Below, piece after piece: positions 1 through 8,699 of a stretch of DNA of 64,000 nucleotides. The position numbers and the translations under genes are program-made. Position 1 is the stretch's first letter. Each line of letters opens with the position of its first letter. Source of the stretch: Pseudofrankia sp. DC12 (GTDB taxonomy: Bacteria > Actinomycetota > Actinomycetes > Frankiales > Frankiaceae); assembly GCF_000966285.1 (NCBI RefSeq), contig NZ_KQ031391.1, positions 4,946,383 through 5,010,382 on the forward strand. The letters are read 5' to 3'. Below the pieces are notes generated by a model. It did not search any database, was not told the DNA's origin, and saw only the letters and a list, made by a program, of their open reading frames with translations.

Positions 1-236
1 GGCGGTGTTGGAACCTGATCGGTGCCGGGCGGTCTCAGGCCGGTGCTCTGCTGAGCCGGTTGCCAATGTCCGCCCGCGCCACAGCTGCCGGATAGCGGAT
101 TCTGCCCGCCGGTGGCCTGCTGACCGGGCAGGCTCTGCTGCCTGTGAGGGTGTGCTGCCACGCGGGTTTGCTGCCGTGCGCGTTCTGCGGTGCGAGTTGC
201 TGGCGAGCGGGGAGGGCCGGCCCTGGCCGAGCGGAC

Positions 237-271
237 CGATACAGCGTATCGCTAGCCGATACGGTGTATCA
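237..271. promoter_or_regulatory. Paired TetR-type operators
   Basis: Two similar hyphenated palindromes lie side by side. The first (237-251) has perfect 6-bp arms CGATAC/GTATCG around AGC. The second (257-271) has CGATAC/GTATCA around GGT. Their centres are 20 bp apart, about two helical turns, so two dimers could bind the same DNA face. The pair precedes the TetR gene, which suggests autoregulation; that link is inferred from position. No clear -35/-10 pair was recognised here. Confidence 0.6.
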
Positions 272-380
272 ACTGTGGCTCGCCGGGTGGGCCGGTGGGC
301 CATCCGGCGGGTGGCCCGAGCTGGGCCACGCGGACCGACGGAAGCCGGACGCCGGCGAGCCGGCTCCGTATCCTTGGAGG

Positions 381-1547
381 ATGCGAGGCCACGCGGACCA
401 GCCCCGCACGCCGCCTGCCGCCACGGCCGGGTCAGACCCGGTCGCCGGCATGGTCGGTTCCCACCCGCTCGACCAGCCTGGACAGCCGAGTGGACCGGTG
501 TCGTTCGGCCGCTCCGCCGACCTGACCGGGCCAGTAGGCGGCCCACCCGACCCGGACCTGCCTACCGCGGCGGGGACCGGCGGGAACAGGGCCGGCCGGC
601 CGCGGGGGACGGGCACCGCCGGCCGGCCGGCGGCCAGCCGGCGCGCGGGCGACGACGCGCGGGCGCTGTTGGACTGGCATGGCCGGCGCCGTCGGCGCGG
701 TGTCCCGTCGGGCTCGCCCACGTCCGCGCCGGGCGCGCTCGACCCCTCCGGCGACGAGGCGCTCGGTTCATTGTGGTTCCGGCCGGAGCCCGCAGGACGG
801 CCGGCGTCGCTGACGCGGGAGGCGATCGTCGCCACGGCGTTGGAGCTCGCCGACGCCGAGGGCATCGACGCGGTCTCGATCCGACGGGTCGCCGGGGTGC
901 TCGGTGCGCGGCCTATGAGTCTGTACTCCCATATCGGCCGCAAGCAGGACCTGATCGACCTCATGGTCAACGAGGCGATCGGCGAATGCCTGGTCCCGGG
1001 CCAGCTGCCGACGGACTGGCGGGATGCGCTTCGCCTCATTTCGATCCATGTCCGGGCCGGAGCCCGCCGTCACCCGTGGATGCTTTCGGTGGCCGCCACC
1101 CGCGCCGCCCTCAGCCCGAACGCACTGCGCAACTTCGAACAGTCCCTCGCGGCCCTCTCCAGCCTGGATATCGACCGAGAGCGCAAGATCGCAATCTTGT
1201 TCGCTGTCGACACCTACACGGTTGGCCAGGTCGTCCGGGAGATTGCCAGCCGACGTCCCGCGTTCGACGAGATTCCCGCGTCGGGTGCCGCTTCGACCGC
1301 TGACCAGGCCGATGTGACGGGGCCGGCGGGGATGAAACCGGCTGGTCACTCGAAGCTGCGCGGGGCCGAGGGCTACCTGCGCCGGCTGGTCGAGACGGGC
1401 GAGTATCCGCACATCGCCGAGTTCGGCATCGACTCGGTGATCCGCGTCCATGAGTTCGAGACCGACGCCGCCGAGCGCCGCTTCTTCGACGGCCTCACCT
1501 GGCTCCTCGACGGCATCGCCGCCACGCTGAGCGCCGACGACTGCTGA
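381..1547 (+). CDS. TetR/AcrR family transcriptional regulator
   Basis: This is a DNA-binding repressor of the TetR family. The helix-turn-helix region begins at the in-frame stretch SLTREAIVATALELADAEG and continues through RRVAGVLGARPMSLYSHI. A TetR C-terminal ligand and dimerisation domain follows to the end. The start is uncertain. The frame is open from 144, but the paired operator at 237-271 makes a start upstream of it unlikely. ATG 381 has GGAGG directly against it, ATG 450 and GTG 498 have no good ribosome site, and TTG 771 would give a compact protein of normal family length. The 130 residues before the HTH are Pro/Gly/Ala-rich and probably disordered if translated. The ligand and targets are unknown. 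Confidence 0.75.
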   Translation: MRGHADQPRTPPAATAGSDPVAGMVGSHPLDQPGQPSGPVSFGRSADLTGPVGGPPDPDLPTAAGTGGNRAGRPRGTGTAGRPAASRRAGDDARALLDWHGRRRRRGVPSGSPTSAPGALDPSGDEALGSLWFRPEPAGRPASLTREAIVATALELADAEGIDAVSIRRVAGVLGARPMSLYSHIGRKQDLIDLMVNEAIGECLVPGQLPTDWRDALRLISIHVRAGARRHPWMLSVAATRAALSPNALRNFEQSLAALSSLDIDRERKIAILFAVDTYTVGQVVREIASRRPAFDEIPASGAASTADQADVTGPAGMKPAGHSKLRGAEGYLRRLVETGEYPHIAEFGIDSVIRVHEFETDAAERRFFDGLTWLLDGIAATLSADDC

Positions 1548-1670
1548 CGTCGCCGACACGGGACGGTGCGCCAAATCCTGCTCGATCTCCGCCTCACCGG
1601 CACGGATCTGGTCTCGCGGCCAGAAGTCGGCCGGTGGCCGGGGCACTCTCTGCCTCGAATCGCCTCTCGG

Positions 1671-1797
1671 TCAGTGCTTGAAGACGTTCAGCTCTGCCGG
1701 CCGCGTCTCCAGCACGTCACCCTTCGCGCCGCCGACGCCGAAGTAGTCGGGGACCTCCTCGGCGACACCGCGCGAGGTCAGATCGTTGGCCGAGCCG
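1671..1797 (-). pseudogene. Possible 3' remnant of an unidentified gene
   Basis: The minus strand carries about 41 codons with a strong coding look: almost every codon ends in G or C, and the frame closes with a TGA at 1671-1673. The C-terminus reads GDVLETRPAELNVFKH. No convincing start or domain precedes it, because the frame runs into the promoter-like region of the next gene. I do not recognise the family. The rest of the 346-bp gap between the TetR and methyltransferase genes shows nothing besides the promoter and operator at 1811-1830. Confidence 0.3.
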
Positions 1798-1810
1798 ACC
1801 CTCTGTCCCA

Positions 1811-1830
1811 TATAATGAGACGACAGTCTC
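1811..1830 (+). promoter_or_regulatory. TATAAT box with adjoining inverted repeat
   Basis: A consensus TATAAT at 1811-1816 is followed at once by the inverted repeat GAGAC-GACA-GTCTC (1817-1830). A weak TTGG element sits at 1786. The repeat resembles TetR-type operators placed over the transcription start. The methyltransferase starts 64 bp downstream, so this is probably its regulated promoter. The controlling repressor is unknown. Confidence 0.5.
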
Positions 1831-1893
1831 GTGATGTAGGATGATTCTCGTCCGGGAGCGGGGTAGTTCGATGGGCACGGGAAGGCGGACGGG

Positions 1894-2703
1894 ATGGTGA
1901 CTCCGGCCAACACCTACACGCACGGCCACCATGAGTCGGTGCTGCGCTCGCACCGCTGGCGGACGGCCGAGAACTCGGCGGCGTACCTGCTGCCGAGGCT
2001 GCGGCCCGGGATGACCCTGCTCGACGTGGGCGCCGGGCCTGGCACGATCACCGTCGACCTGGCCGAGCGTGTCGCGCCGGGGCACGTGACCGCGGTAGAG
2101 GTCAGCGAGTCCGCGCTCGACCTGAGCAGGGCGGAGGCGGCACGCCGCGGCACTCAGAACATCACCTTCGTCGTCGCGGACGTCCACGCGCTGCGGTTTC
2201 CCGATGGTTCTTTCGACGCCGTGCACGCGCACCAGGTCCTCCAGCACGTGGCCGACCCGGTGCTGGCACTGCGTGAGATGCGTCGGGTGAGCCGGCCGGG
2301 CGGGGTCGTCGCCGCCCGCGACGGCAGCTACGGCGACTTCAGCTGGACGCCGCGTCCCCCCGAACTCGACGAATGGCTCGACCTGTACCTGCGCACTGCC
2401 CGTGCCAACGGCGGCGAGCCGGACGCGGGGCGTCACCTCGCCGGCTGGGCCCGGGAGGCCGGCTACGCCGAGGTCACGGCCACGACCAGTGACTGGGTGT
2501 ATGAGTCCGACGCCGACCGGCGTTGGTGGGGCGAGATGTGGGCCGACCGGATTCTGCGCTCGGACATGGCCGGCCAGGCACTGGCGCATGGGCTGGCCGG
2601 CCAGGACGACCTGGAACGGATCTCGCGGGCGTGGCGGGTGTGGGCGGCGACGCCGGGAGCGTCGATCACGATCCCGAATGGCGAGATCCTCGCGATCGCC
2701 TGA
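1894..2703 (+). CDS. Class I SAM-dependent methyltransferase
   Basis: This 269-residue protein is a UbiE/methyltransferase-11 type enzyme that transfers a methyl group from S-adenosylmethionine to an unknown small substrate. Motif I is visible as LLDVGAGPGTITVDLA near residues 46-61, and an acidic motif II and the VVADVHALRFPDGSFDAVHA segment follow. The start is ATG 1894 behind a purine-rich GGAAGGCGGACGGG stretch; GTG 1897 is an alternative. There is no signal peptide or membrane segment, so it is cytoplasmic. It stands alone on its strand behind the TATAAT promoter with operator, so expression may be repressor-controlled. Confidence 0.85.
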   Translation: MVTPANTYTHGHHESVLRSHRWRTAENSAAYLLPRLRPGMTLLDVGAGPGTITVDLAERVAPGHVTAVEVSESALDLSRAEAARRGTQNITFVVADVHALRFPDGSFDAVHAHQVLQHVADPVLALREMRRVSRPGGVVAARDGSYGDFSWTPRPPELDEWLDLYLRTARANGGEPDAGRHLAGWAREAGYAEVTATTSDWVYESDADRRWWGEMWADRILRSDMAGQALAHGLAGQDDLERISRAWRVWAATPGASITIPNGEILAIA

Positions 2704-2893
2704 CCGGCGTCCGAACCTGGCCGCTGCCGGCATGGCGGTTCAGGTGGGCGATGACCTCCCGGCCGCGGCGCACCGCGTAGAGGTTTGCCCTCGTTCCGAT
2801 GAGTCCCGCGCTGCGTCGCGGTCTCAGGGGGTGGCGGCTGACCCATGGCCACCGCTGGTTGGCTCTGAACCGCGACGCTGGCTGGAGGTAGGT

Positions 2894-3016
2894 ATGGCCA
2901 AGCTGATCTCCTCGACGATCTGCTCGCTGGACGGCTACGTCGAGGATGAAGAAAACGAGCCGAGCCGAGGCGCCGCGGAGCCAGACCACTCGGTGCGCAA
3001 ATCCGAGCGCTCGTGA
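2894..3016 (+). pseudogene. Truncated dihydrofolate-reductase/RibD-like stub
   Basis: A good ribosome site (GGAGG at 2884-2888) precedes ATG 2894. The first 19 residues, MAKLISSTICSLDGYVEDE, match the opening of RibD C-terminal/DHFR-like reductases, which usually begin with a K-L-I-x-S-T-x-x-x-L-D-G pattern. The frame then becomes unlike the family and stops after 40 residues, whereas family members are about 180-220. The rest of the domain is not found downstream. This is a decayed 5' remnant that may still be translated as a short peptide. Confidence 0.55.
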
Positions 3017-3144
3017 CTCCGGCTGGGCTCGGCCAGCAGGCGGTCGCCCGGCTGGGCCGCGAGGCGGTCGTGCGGGGGCAGCGCGACGCCGGACCTGACT
3101 GACCGTGACGGGCTCACGGGCCGGCGCGGTCTCAGGCGGCCCGG

Positions 3145-3954
3145 TCAGCCATGGCGTCGCGAGGAGTCGACGCCGGGCATCTGGTCCATCCGTCCGGCCA
3201 TGACGTCCGAGGCGGCCTCCAGGCTCGTCGACGCCGGGAAGCCGGTGCTAGCCGGCGATTCCGTGCGGGCGACCGCCGGCGGTGCCGAGCGGGTCAGCTC
3301 CTCGTCGTAACCGATGCCTGCATCGTCCTGCTGGCCGGGGCCGGGGCGGTACCTGCGGGCCGCGACGGCGGCCGCCGCGCCGCCGCCGACCAGCAGCACC
3401 GTGACCAGGCCGCGGCGGCGCCGCCGGTGCGCCCGGGCCAGCTTCCCCTCGGCCTTCGCGAGCCGGGTCTCCAGCATCCGCCTGGCCTTGTCGGCCCGCT
3501 CCTGGGCCTTCTGCTCGGACCGGATGGCCCGGCCGGACCGGGCCTTCTCGACCCGCGGCTCGGTCGCCCCGCGGGCGTGCTCGGCCGAGAGCTCCGCCGC
3601 GCCGCGCGCCTTCTCGATCCGCCGGGCGGTGCGGCCGGAGACGGCCGCGGCGTTGGACACCATCCTGACCGCCGTACGGGCCGGGACCTTCGTCGTCCTG
3701 CTGGCCTGCCGGCTGGCCGCGTCGACACCGGTGCCCGAGGTGCCGGGCACCTTGCTGGCCAGCGCGCTGCCGGCATCCCGGGTGGCGGCAGCGGCGGTGC
3801 GTCCCGCCTGAGCCGCCCCGTGGCCGGCCTTCACCGTGGCGTCGGCGGCGGCGTGCCCGGCACGGTCGGCGGCGGAGCGCGCCGCACCGGGAATCCCGCT
3901 CACCGGGACCGCCTCGGTGACGTGCGAGAGCCGGTCCTTGATCGTGGTACTCAT
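3145..3954 (-). CDS. Alanine-rich basic protein with one membrane segment
   Basis: I do not recognise a named family for this 269-residue protein. It starts at ATG 3954 behind AGGAAGGG; the frame is open to 4029 but the upstream ATG lacks a site. Residues 20-110 are low-complexity Ala/Thr/Gly with many Lys and Arg. The middle is a charged helix rich in Glu, Arg and Ala that could form a coiled coil. A single hydrophobic segment (LVTVLLVGGGAAAAVAA) follows a cluster of arginines, then a soluble tail. Such Ala/Lys-rich proteins in actinomycetes are often cell-envelope or nucleoid-associated. The topology would place the basic helix in the cytoplasm. Confidence 0.6.
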   Translation of the reverse strand: MSTTIKDRLSHVTEAVPVSGIPGAARSAADRAGHAAADATVKAGHGAAQAGRTAAAATRDAGSALASKVPGTSGTGVDAASRQASRTTKVPARTAVRMVSNAAAVSGRTARRIEKARGAAELSAEHARGATEPRVEKARSGRAIRSEQKAQERADKARRMLETRLAKAEGKLARAHRRRRRGLVTVLLVGGGAAAAVAARRYRPGPGQQDDAGIGYDEELTRSAPPAVARTESPASTGFPASTSLEAASDVMAGRMDQMPGVDSSRRHG

Positions 3955-4204
3955 CGGTGTCCCTTCCTGGCGTGCGCGGGCGTGGGGCCGTGCGGGGCCG
4001 GGGTGGGTGACCCTGCCGCTGGCCTCCAAGATCTGACGACCTTGCCCTACCCTGCGTCGGGGCCAACCAACATTTCCACGCTCCGTAGTGCCGCGCTCTC
4101 CCTCGCCGCGCGCAGGCCGTCGGCGCGCCAGCGGGGGCGAAGGTGACCGGCTCGGGCTCGTACCAGCACTACACCGGGCCGGTGAAGTGTCCGTTCCTTC
4201 CGCG

Positions 4205-5257
4205 TCAGGCCCGCCGGGCGTTGCGGGTGTAGTAACGGGGGAGGTCGAGTGGCCCCTTGAGCCCCGGCGTGGCCGCGCAGACGGCGGGGATCGCGTTGAT
4301 CGCCGTCTGCGCGGTCATCAGCCGGCCATCCTCACCGTCGAAGTTGAGCTCCAGCGTGTAGCTCGGGCTGCCCTCCACCACGATGCGGTACGAGAGATCG
4401 CCAGGACCGTTGGGGGCCGGGAACTGCGGCCCGGCGTCGCGGGCGACCCGGTCGGAGTGCTCGGCGATCGCGATCGGCCGGCCGCCGGACAGGGCCTGGA
4501 GCTGGAAATAGACCACCGAGGCGGTCCCAGCCTCCACAATGCCGAAGCCGGTCTCGACGTCGTGGTCGACGCTGCCGGACTCGAAGACCACGTTCCAGTC
4601 TTCGATCTCGACGTCCAGCACGTCGGCGATGTGCATCAAGGTCGGTCCCCACGCATGCTTGAGGAACCCGCCGGTGATCAGGAGGGGCTCGTTGTCCAGC
4701 GGCTTACCGAACCCGAAGTACTCCCGGCTGGCGAGCTCGGCTGTGTAGCTGCCCCACCAGCCGACCTCCTGCACCCGCACGCAGTCGACCCGGTCGGCGC
4801 AGGCCAGCGCGGCGATGGCAAGGTCAGTGGTGGCCCAGCCCGGGTCGATGCCGGTGAAGAACGCGGTGCTGTTGCCCTTCTCGCAGGCTTCGAGCGCCGG
4901 CTTCCCGAACTCCGGCGGCATCTGTGGCGGGTATGCCCAGGGCAGCACCGAGATCGTCACCGCGTTGGTGCCGCGTTCGAGGAAGCGGCACACATCCTGG
5001 ACGCTCTGCATCTCGCGCCCCACGGTGTCCCCGAAGTAGGACAGGCAGTCGGCGTTCAGCGCGAACAGCTCGTCCCAGTCGTTGGTCGCCCGGACGCCGG
5101 TGTCTGGCATGCCGCATAACGCGCCGGCATCGACTCCGACCTTCCCGGGCGACCATACGTACTGGCCGACCAGCTCCAGGTCGGGGTGGTTCAGGACACC
5201 TTTCAGCCCGGCCACGCCGATACGGCCGGTTCCACAATGCACGACGCGATACGTCAT
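4205..5257 (-). CDS. DapB-like NAD(P)H-dependent oxidoreductase
   Basis: This 350-residue protein has the N-terminal Rossmann fold of the dihydrodipicolinate-reductase/diaminopentanoate-dehydrogenase superfamily. The dinucleotide motif is visible as VVHCGTGRIGVAGL at residues 5-18. It is longer than true DapB (about 250), so lysine biosynthesis is unlikely. Relatives annotated as dihydrodipicolinate-reductase N-terminal domain proteins are common in actinomycete catabolic islands, with mostly unknown substrates. The ATG is preceded by AGGAGGTGGC. A paralogue sits at 50800-51861; the two share the layout of HPDLELVG, the acidic CxY/CxL motif and the G-x-EPGWA-type segment (here IDPGWATTDL). 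Confidence 0.75.
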   Translation of the reverse strand: MTYRVVHCGTGRIGVAGLKGVLNHPDLELVGQYVWSPGKVGVDAGALCGMPDTGVRATNDWDELFALNADCLSYFGDTVGREMQSVQDVCRFLERGTNAVTISVLPWAYPPQMPPEFGKPALEACEKGNSTAFFTGIDPGWATTDLAIAALACADRVDCVRVQEVGWWGSYTAELASREYFGFGKPLDNEPLLITGGFLKHAWGPTLMHIADVLDVEIEDWNVVFESGSVDHDVETGFGIVEAGTASVVYFQLQALSGGRPIAIAEHSDRVARDAGPQFPAPNGPGDLSYRIVVEGSPSYTLELNFDGEDGRLMTAQTAINAIPAVCAATPGLKGPLDLPRYYTRNARRA

Positions 5258-5454
5258 GCCACCTCCTACGCGTGGGGATGACGCCGGCTATGCGGTAGTG
5301 AGCCGCCGGGCCGGCCCGAGGCTCTCGTATGCCGTCCCCGCAGTCAAGGCCCAGGGAGCGTCCAGCCAAGATCGCCATCCGCCGCCGCGGGAACGCCGCG
5401 TCGGCGTCGACGGGCCGCGGGTACCCAGGACTGCCCCTGTCCCTGCCCCGCCGG

Positions 5455-5698
5455 TCACGCGGAAATCGCCTTCGCCCCGACCGCGCTCTTGAGGTCCGCG
5501 AACAGCGCGCTGCACCGCTGCACCTGCGGTTCGAGCCGCAGCAGGTGGGTGTGCTGGGGCCTTCGAGGCGCAGGTGCACCGGGGTCGTCCCCGGATGCGC
5601 CGCCAGCACCAGCCGCAGTTCCTCGACCAGCGGCGTTGTGATCTTGCGAGTCGAGAGTGTGATCATTACGGGTGGGCCATCGAGGCTTCCGGTGACCC
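5455..5698 (-). pseudogene. dnaE: Frameshifted C-terminal fragment of DNA polymerase III alpha
   Basis: Read on the minus strand, this segment gives GPPVMITLSTRKITTPLVEE, then a stretch ending AAHPGTTPVHLRLEGP, in one frame. Continuing in a second frame it gives QHTHLLRLEPQVQRCSALFA and DLKSAVGAKAISA followed by TGA at 5455-5457. Together this resembles the C-terminal tail of actinobacterial DnaE, where a VHL-x-L segment is followed by the FADLK-x-x-x-G ending. One base appears to be missing in a run of four C residues between the two halves. No upstream polymerase domains are present, so this is an isolated decayed fragment. It fills the 488-bp gap between the DapB-like and SDR genes. Confidence 0.7.
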
Positions 5699-5745
5699 CC
5701 CGCCGCCGAGGCCGCGCTGTCCGTCGCCGGAACGCTGGGCCCGAC

Positions 5746-6564
5746 TCACTTCCTGGCGGCCAGGAGCGCGTGGACGTCGATCGCTCCGGTCAGGACTCCC
5801 GGCCCGAACCCGCCATCGACGACGAGGTTCAGCCCGGTGATGTAGCTCGCGGCGTCGCTGTTGAGGAACGCCAATGGCCAGCCCATCTCCTCGGGCCGCG
5901 CCTTGCGGTGCATCGGCCCCTCGAAGGCCCGCATGAAGTCGACACCGGCGACCTTTTCGAAATCAGGCATCATCGGGGTCACCGTCTGCCCTGGACTGAG
6001 GCAGTTCAACCGAACACCAGCATCCACGAAATGAAGGGCACGCGTCATCGTGTATACGATGATCGCCTCCTTCGAGAAGGTGTAGCCGTCACCGACGGTG
6101 TCGAGGTGGCTTTCGCACCAGGACATCGCCCCGCCGAAACCGCCGGTCTCTAAAAGCTCGTTTATCGGGGTCAGGTTCCGCTGGAACTGCAGTCCCGCGA
6201 CCGAGGAAATAACGGCGATCGCGCCACCACCGGGGACCAGTGGCCCCACACCGTCCACTACGGCTCGCATAGCCGCGAAGTTGACTTTCATGACGTCGAG
6301 GGCCGGGTGGGTCATCGGCAACCCGGCGCAGTAGAAGACGGCATGGAAAGGACCCTCCAGCGAGGCAAGCCACGCGTCGATCTCACCTGGATTCCGGAGA
6401 TCACAGCTGGTAAAGCTGGCGAGGTCGGCATCGGGCTTCTTGTAGTCGACTCCGTGAACCTCCCCACCGAGACGCTGGACGATGCGAACGGTCGCCGCGC
6501 CCATACCGGAGGAACAGCCCACCACGAGCGTGCGCTTGCCGTCGTAACGGAACAGGTCTGCCAT
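5746..6564 (-). CDS. Short-chain dehydrogenase, 3-alpha-HSD/carbonyl reductase type
   Basis: This classical SDR of 272 residues uses NAD(P) to oxidise or reduce a hydroxy/keto group. The cofactor motif is VVGCSSGMGAA near the N-terminus, a catalytic Ser is in the ISSVAG strand, and the YTFSK segment supplies the Tyr and Lys. The long insertion before YTFSK and the LSPGQTVTPMM segment resemble 3-alpha-hydroxysteroid dehydrogenase/carbonyl reductases. I chose ATG 6564 (AAGGGG with five-base spacing). A GTG at 6597 has a site too close to it. It lies 87 bp downstream of a TetR gene on the same strand and near a P450 and an aldehyde dehydrogenase, which suggests a hydrophobic ring or terpenoid substrate. 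Confidence 0.85.
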   Translation of the reverse strand: MADLFRYDGKRTLVVGCSSGMGAATVRIVQRLGGEVHGVDYKKPDADLASFTSCDLRNPGEIDAWLASLEGPFHAVFYCAGLPMTHPALDVMKVNFAAMRAVVDGVGPLVPGGGAIAVISSVAGLQFQRNLTPINELLETGGFGGAMSWCESHLDTVGDGYTFSKEAIIVYTMTRALHFVDAGVRLNCLSPGQTVTPMMPDFEKVAGVDFMRAFEGPMHRKARPEEMGWPLAFLNSDAASYITGLNLVVDGGFGPGVLTGAIDVHALLAARK

Positions 6565-6651
6565 CGTGTCCCCTTGCTCGGCTTCCACGTTGCTCACTTC
6601 TCCTTCGCGTCAGGGTGCCTCGTACGCGCGTTTGCCCGGCGACCGGGCAGG

Positions 6652-7275
6652 TCAGTGCTCCCCGAGGGTCGGCGCGACGACCTCACCGAGGATTCGCGTC
6701 AGGTGCAGGATGAGGGCCTCGTCGTCGAGTTCGCTGACGGACTGCTGGGCGACGGCGCTCACGATCGCGGCCACCACGACCGCTCCGCGGACGAGGCCCT
6801 CGGCGCCAGCCTCGCCACCCGCGACCAGCCGGTCAAAGCGGCGGCGCAGCGTCCGCAGCTGTTCGTCCTGCGCCACGAGGCGGACGATGACCGGGTCGAG
6901 GTGGATTCTGGTGAAGGTCCGCCGCCCCTCGACGGCGAGCCCGACCAGGCGGGGAATCAGCACCTCGAGCGCGTCCGCCCGCGACCGGGCGGCTTCGATC
7001 TCCTCCGCCTCGTCGATGGCCGCATAGAACTCGGCGAACGCGCCCGCGCAGGCAGCGGCGACGATGGCGTCCTTGGTCTTGTAGTAATAGTAAACCGCGG
7101 CCTTTGCCACGCCCAGCTTATCGGCGATCATCTGCAGCGACGTTCCGTCGACGCCGTGCTCGGCAATCAGATCGCTGGCGGTCACCAGGATGCGTGACCG
7201 CAAGGATTTCCGGCCGCTGGCGATGGCCGCCTGAGCCTCTCCCACATCCTGAACGCTAGCCGGCCTGCTGGACAT
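6652..7275 (-). CDS. TetR family transcriptional regulator
   Basis: This 207-residue repressor has its helix-turn-helix at about residues 28-70 (RILVTASDLIAEHG, then LQMIADKLGVAKAAVYYYYK) and a divergent ligand-binding C-terminus. The ATG at 7275 lacks a ribosome site and lies four bases from a perfect palindrome, so the message may be leaderless and self-repressed. The divergent neighbour is the P450 gene at 7402 and the codirectional neighbour is the SDR. The regulator probably controls both flanks of this catabolic group. Confidence 0.85.
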   Translation of the reverse strand: MSSRPASVQDVGEAQAAIASGRKSLRSRILVTASDLIAEHGVDGTSLQMIADKLGVAKAAVYYYYKTKDAIVAAACAGAFAEFYAAIDEAEEIEAARSRADALEVLIPRLVGLAVEGRRTFTRIHLDPVIVRLVAQDEQLRTLRRRFDRLVAGGEAGAEGLVRGAVVVAAIVSAVAQQSVSELDDEALILHLTRILGEVVAPTLGEH

Positions 7276-7279
7276 TTGC

Positions 7280-7293
7280 TAGCCGTACGGCTA
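7280..7293. promoter_or_regulatory. 14-bp perfect palindrome between divergent TetR and P450 genes
   Basis: The sequence TAGCCGTACGGCTA is fully self-complementary. It lies four bases upstream of the TetR start and 109 bp upstream of the P450 start, where a repressor could block both promoters. The length and symmetry fit a TetR dimer site. Assignment to the adjacent TetR is by proximity only. Confidence 0.6.
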
Positions 7294-7401
7294 AAAATTC
7301 CCTGTGCGCTCGGCCCGGACTGGTCAGGTGAACAGGGATGATCAGGTGGACGGCAGTCTCCAGGTCGTGGCGACAGGTTGGTTCGCACGAGAGGAGGACG
7401 C

Positions 7402-8619
7402 GTGGCGAGGGTAGACAGCAGACCGGGGCTACATGACCCGAGGCTCTATGACAGCGGGTATCCATACGAGCTCTTCCGCCGCTTACGGGACGAGGCCCCG
7501 GTCTCCCATCACGAGCATCCGGGCTATGCGGGCGGGTACTGGGCCGTGGCCCGGCATGCCGATGTGCAGGCCGTGTCGCGGGACTCGGCGACTTGGTCCA
7601 ACGCGCCGAGCCCGTTCATCCACACGGCTCCCGGCCGGCCGGCCGAGCCGGAGCTGTCCTTTCTCCTGGACCTCGACGGCACGGACCACACGGAGATGCG
7701 GCGGCTGGTCAGCAGAGCCTTCACGCCGCGACGCGTCGGCGAGCTGGAAGACCGGCTCCGCCAGCGGATGGAGTCGATCACCGATTCACTCCGGGGGCGC
7801 ACCGGCGCCGATCTGGTGGGCGACCTCGCGATGTGGCTCCCGCTGCACGTGATCGGCGACCTCATCGGGATTCCGGAGTCCGACCGGATGATGGTCTTCG
7901 AGTGGTCGGAGCGGCTCGCGGGATTCGACCCGGCGGTGACCCCCGCCGAGTCGGCCCGCGCGATCGAGGAGCTCTTCGAGTACGCCGAGCACCTCGGCGG
8001 CCTGCGACGGGATGCTCCCCAGGACGACCTGCTGTCGATCCTCGCGACGGCCGAAGTCCGCGGCGGGCGGTTGACCTACCACCAGCTCGGCTACTTCTTC
8101 CTGCTGCTGTCCAGCGGCGGCGCCGACACGACAAGGAACCTCGTCGTGTCCGGCACCGCGGCGCTGCTACAGCACCAGCACGAGTTTGAACGGCTTCGCG
8201 ACAGCGCCAGCCTCCTGCCCTCGGCGATCGAGGAGCTGCTTCGGTTCACGTCGCCGTTGATGTACTTCTGCCGGCAGGCGCGCGTCGATACCAGCATCGG
8301 CGGTGTGGCAATCCCGGCGGGCGACCGGGTGATGCTGTGCTATCCGTCGGCGAACCGTGATGAGCGGACCTTCGACGCTCCAGACGACCTCGACATCACC
8401 CGGTCACCCAACGACCACATCGCGTTCGGCGGCGGCGGCCCTCACTTCTGTCTCGGCGCGAACCTCGCCCGTGTCGAAGCCCGAGTGATCTTTGACGTGA
8501 TCCTCGCCCGCTTTGAGGGTCTTGAGCTGGCGGCCGATCCGGCGACGCTGCGCCGCAATCATCACAACATGGTCCAGGGGTTCCTCGAGATGCCGGTCAC
8601 GTGGTCGGCGATCCGTTAG
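7402..8619 (+). CDS. Cytochrome P450
   Basis: This soluble bacterial P450 of 405 residues is a haem monooxygenase that needs ferredoxin and reductase partners, which are not adjacent. The I-helix oxygen-binding motif appears as SGGADTTRN, the K-helix E-x-x-R as EELLRF, and the haem loop as FGGGGPHFCLGANLAR with the ligand Cys. I chose GTG 7402 behind GAGGAGGA over the TTG at 7378. The aldehyde dehydrogenase begins 80 bp downstream on the same strand, so hydroxylation followed by oxidation of an alcohol or aldehyde intermediate is plausible. The substrate is unknown. Confidence 0.93.
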   Translation: MARVDSRPGLHDPRLYDSGYPYELFRRLRDEAPVSHHEHPGYAGGYWAVARHADVQAVSRDSATWSNAPSPFIHTAPGRPAEPELSFLLDLDGTDHTEMRRLVSRAFTPRRVGELEDRLRQRMESITDSLRGRTGADLVGDLAMWLPLHVIGDLIGIPESDRMMVFEWSERLAGFDPAVTPAESARAIEELFEYAEHLGGLRRDAPQDDLLSILATAEVRGGRLTYHQLGYFFLLLSSGGADTTRNLVVSGTAALLQHQHEFERLRDSASLLPSAIEELLRFTSPLMYFCRQARVDTSIGGVAIPAGDRVMLCYPSANRDERTFDAPDDLDITRSPNDHIAFGGGGPHFCLGANLARVEARVIFDVILARFEGLELAADPATLRRNHHNMVQGFLEMPVTWSAIR

Positions 8620-8699
8620 CCCGGCGGGACGCGAGTACCGGCGCCCGCCACTCCGGCGGCACCCCGAACGTTTTGCGCAACAGCCTCGAGGAGACAGGC

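Noticed and set aside
2700-2850. Possible minus-strand coding remnant reading ANLYAVRRGREVIAHLNRHA
   Set aside because: Codon bias looks coding, but the frame has no start, stop context or family I can name, so it was not listed as a gene.
4088-5119. A plus-strand frame across the DapB-like gene
   Set aside because: Composition typical of an antisense frame; the minus strand carries the Rossmann motif and a good ribosome site.
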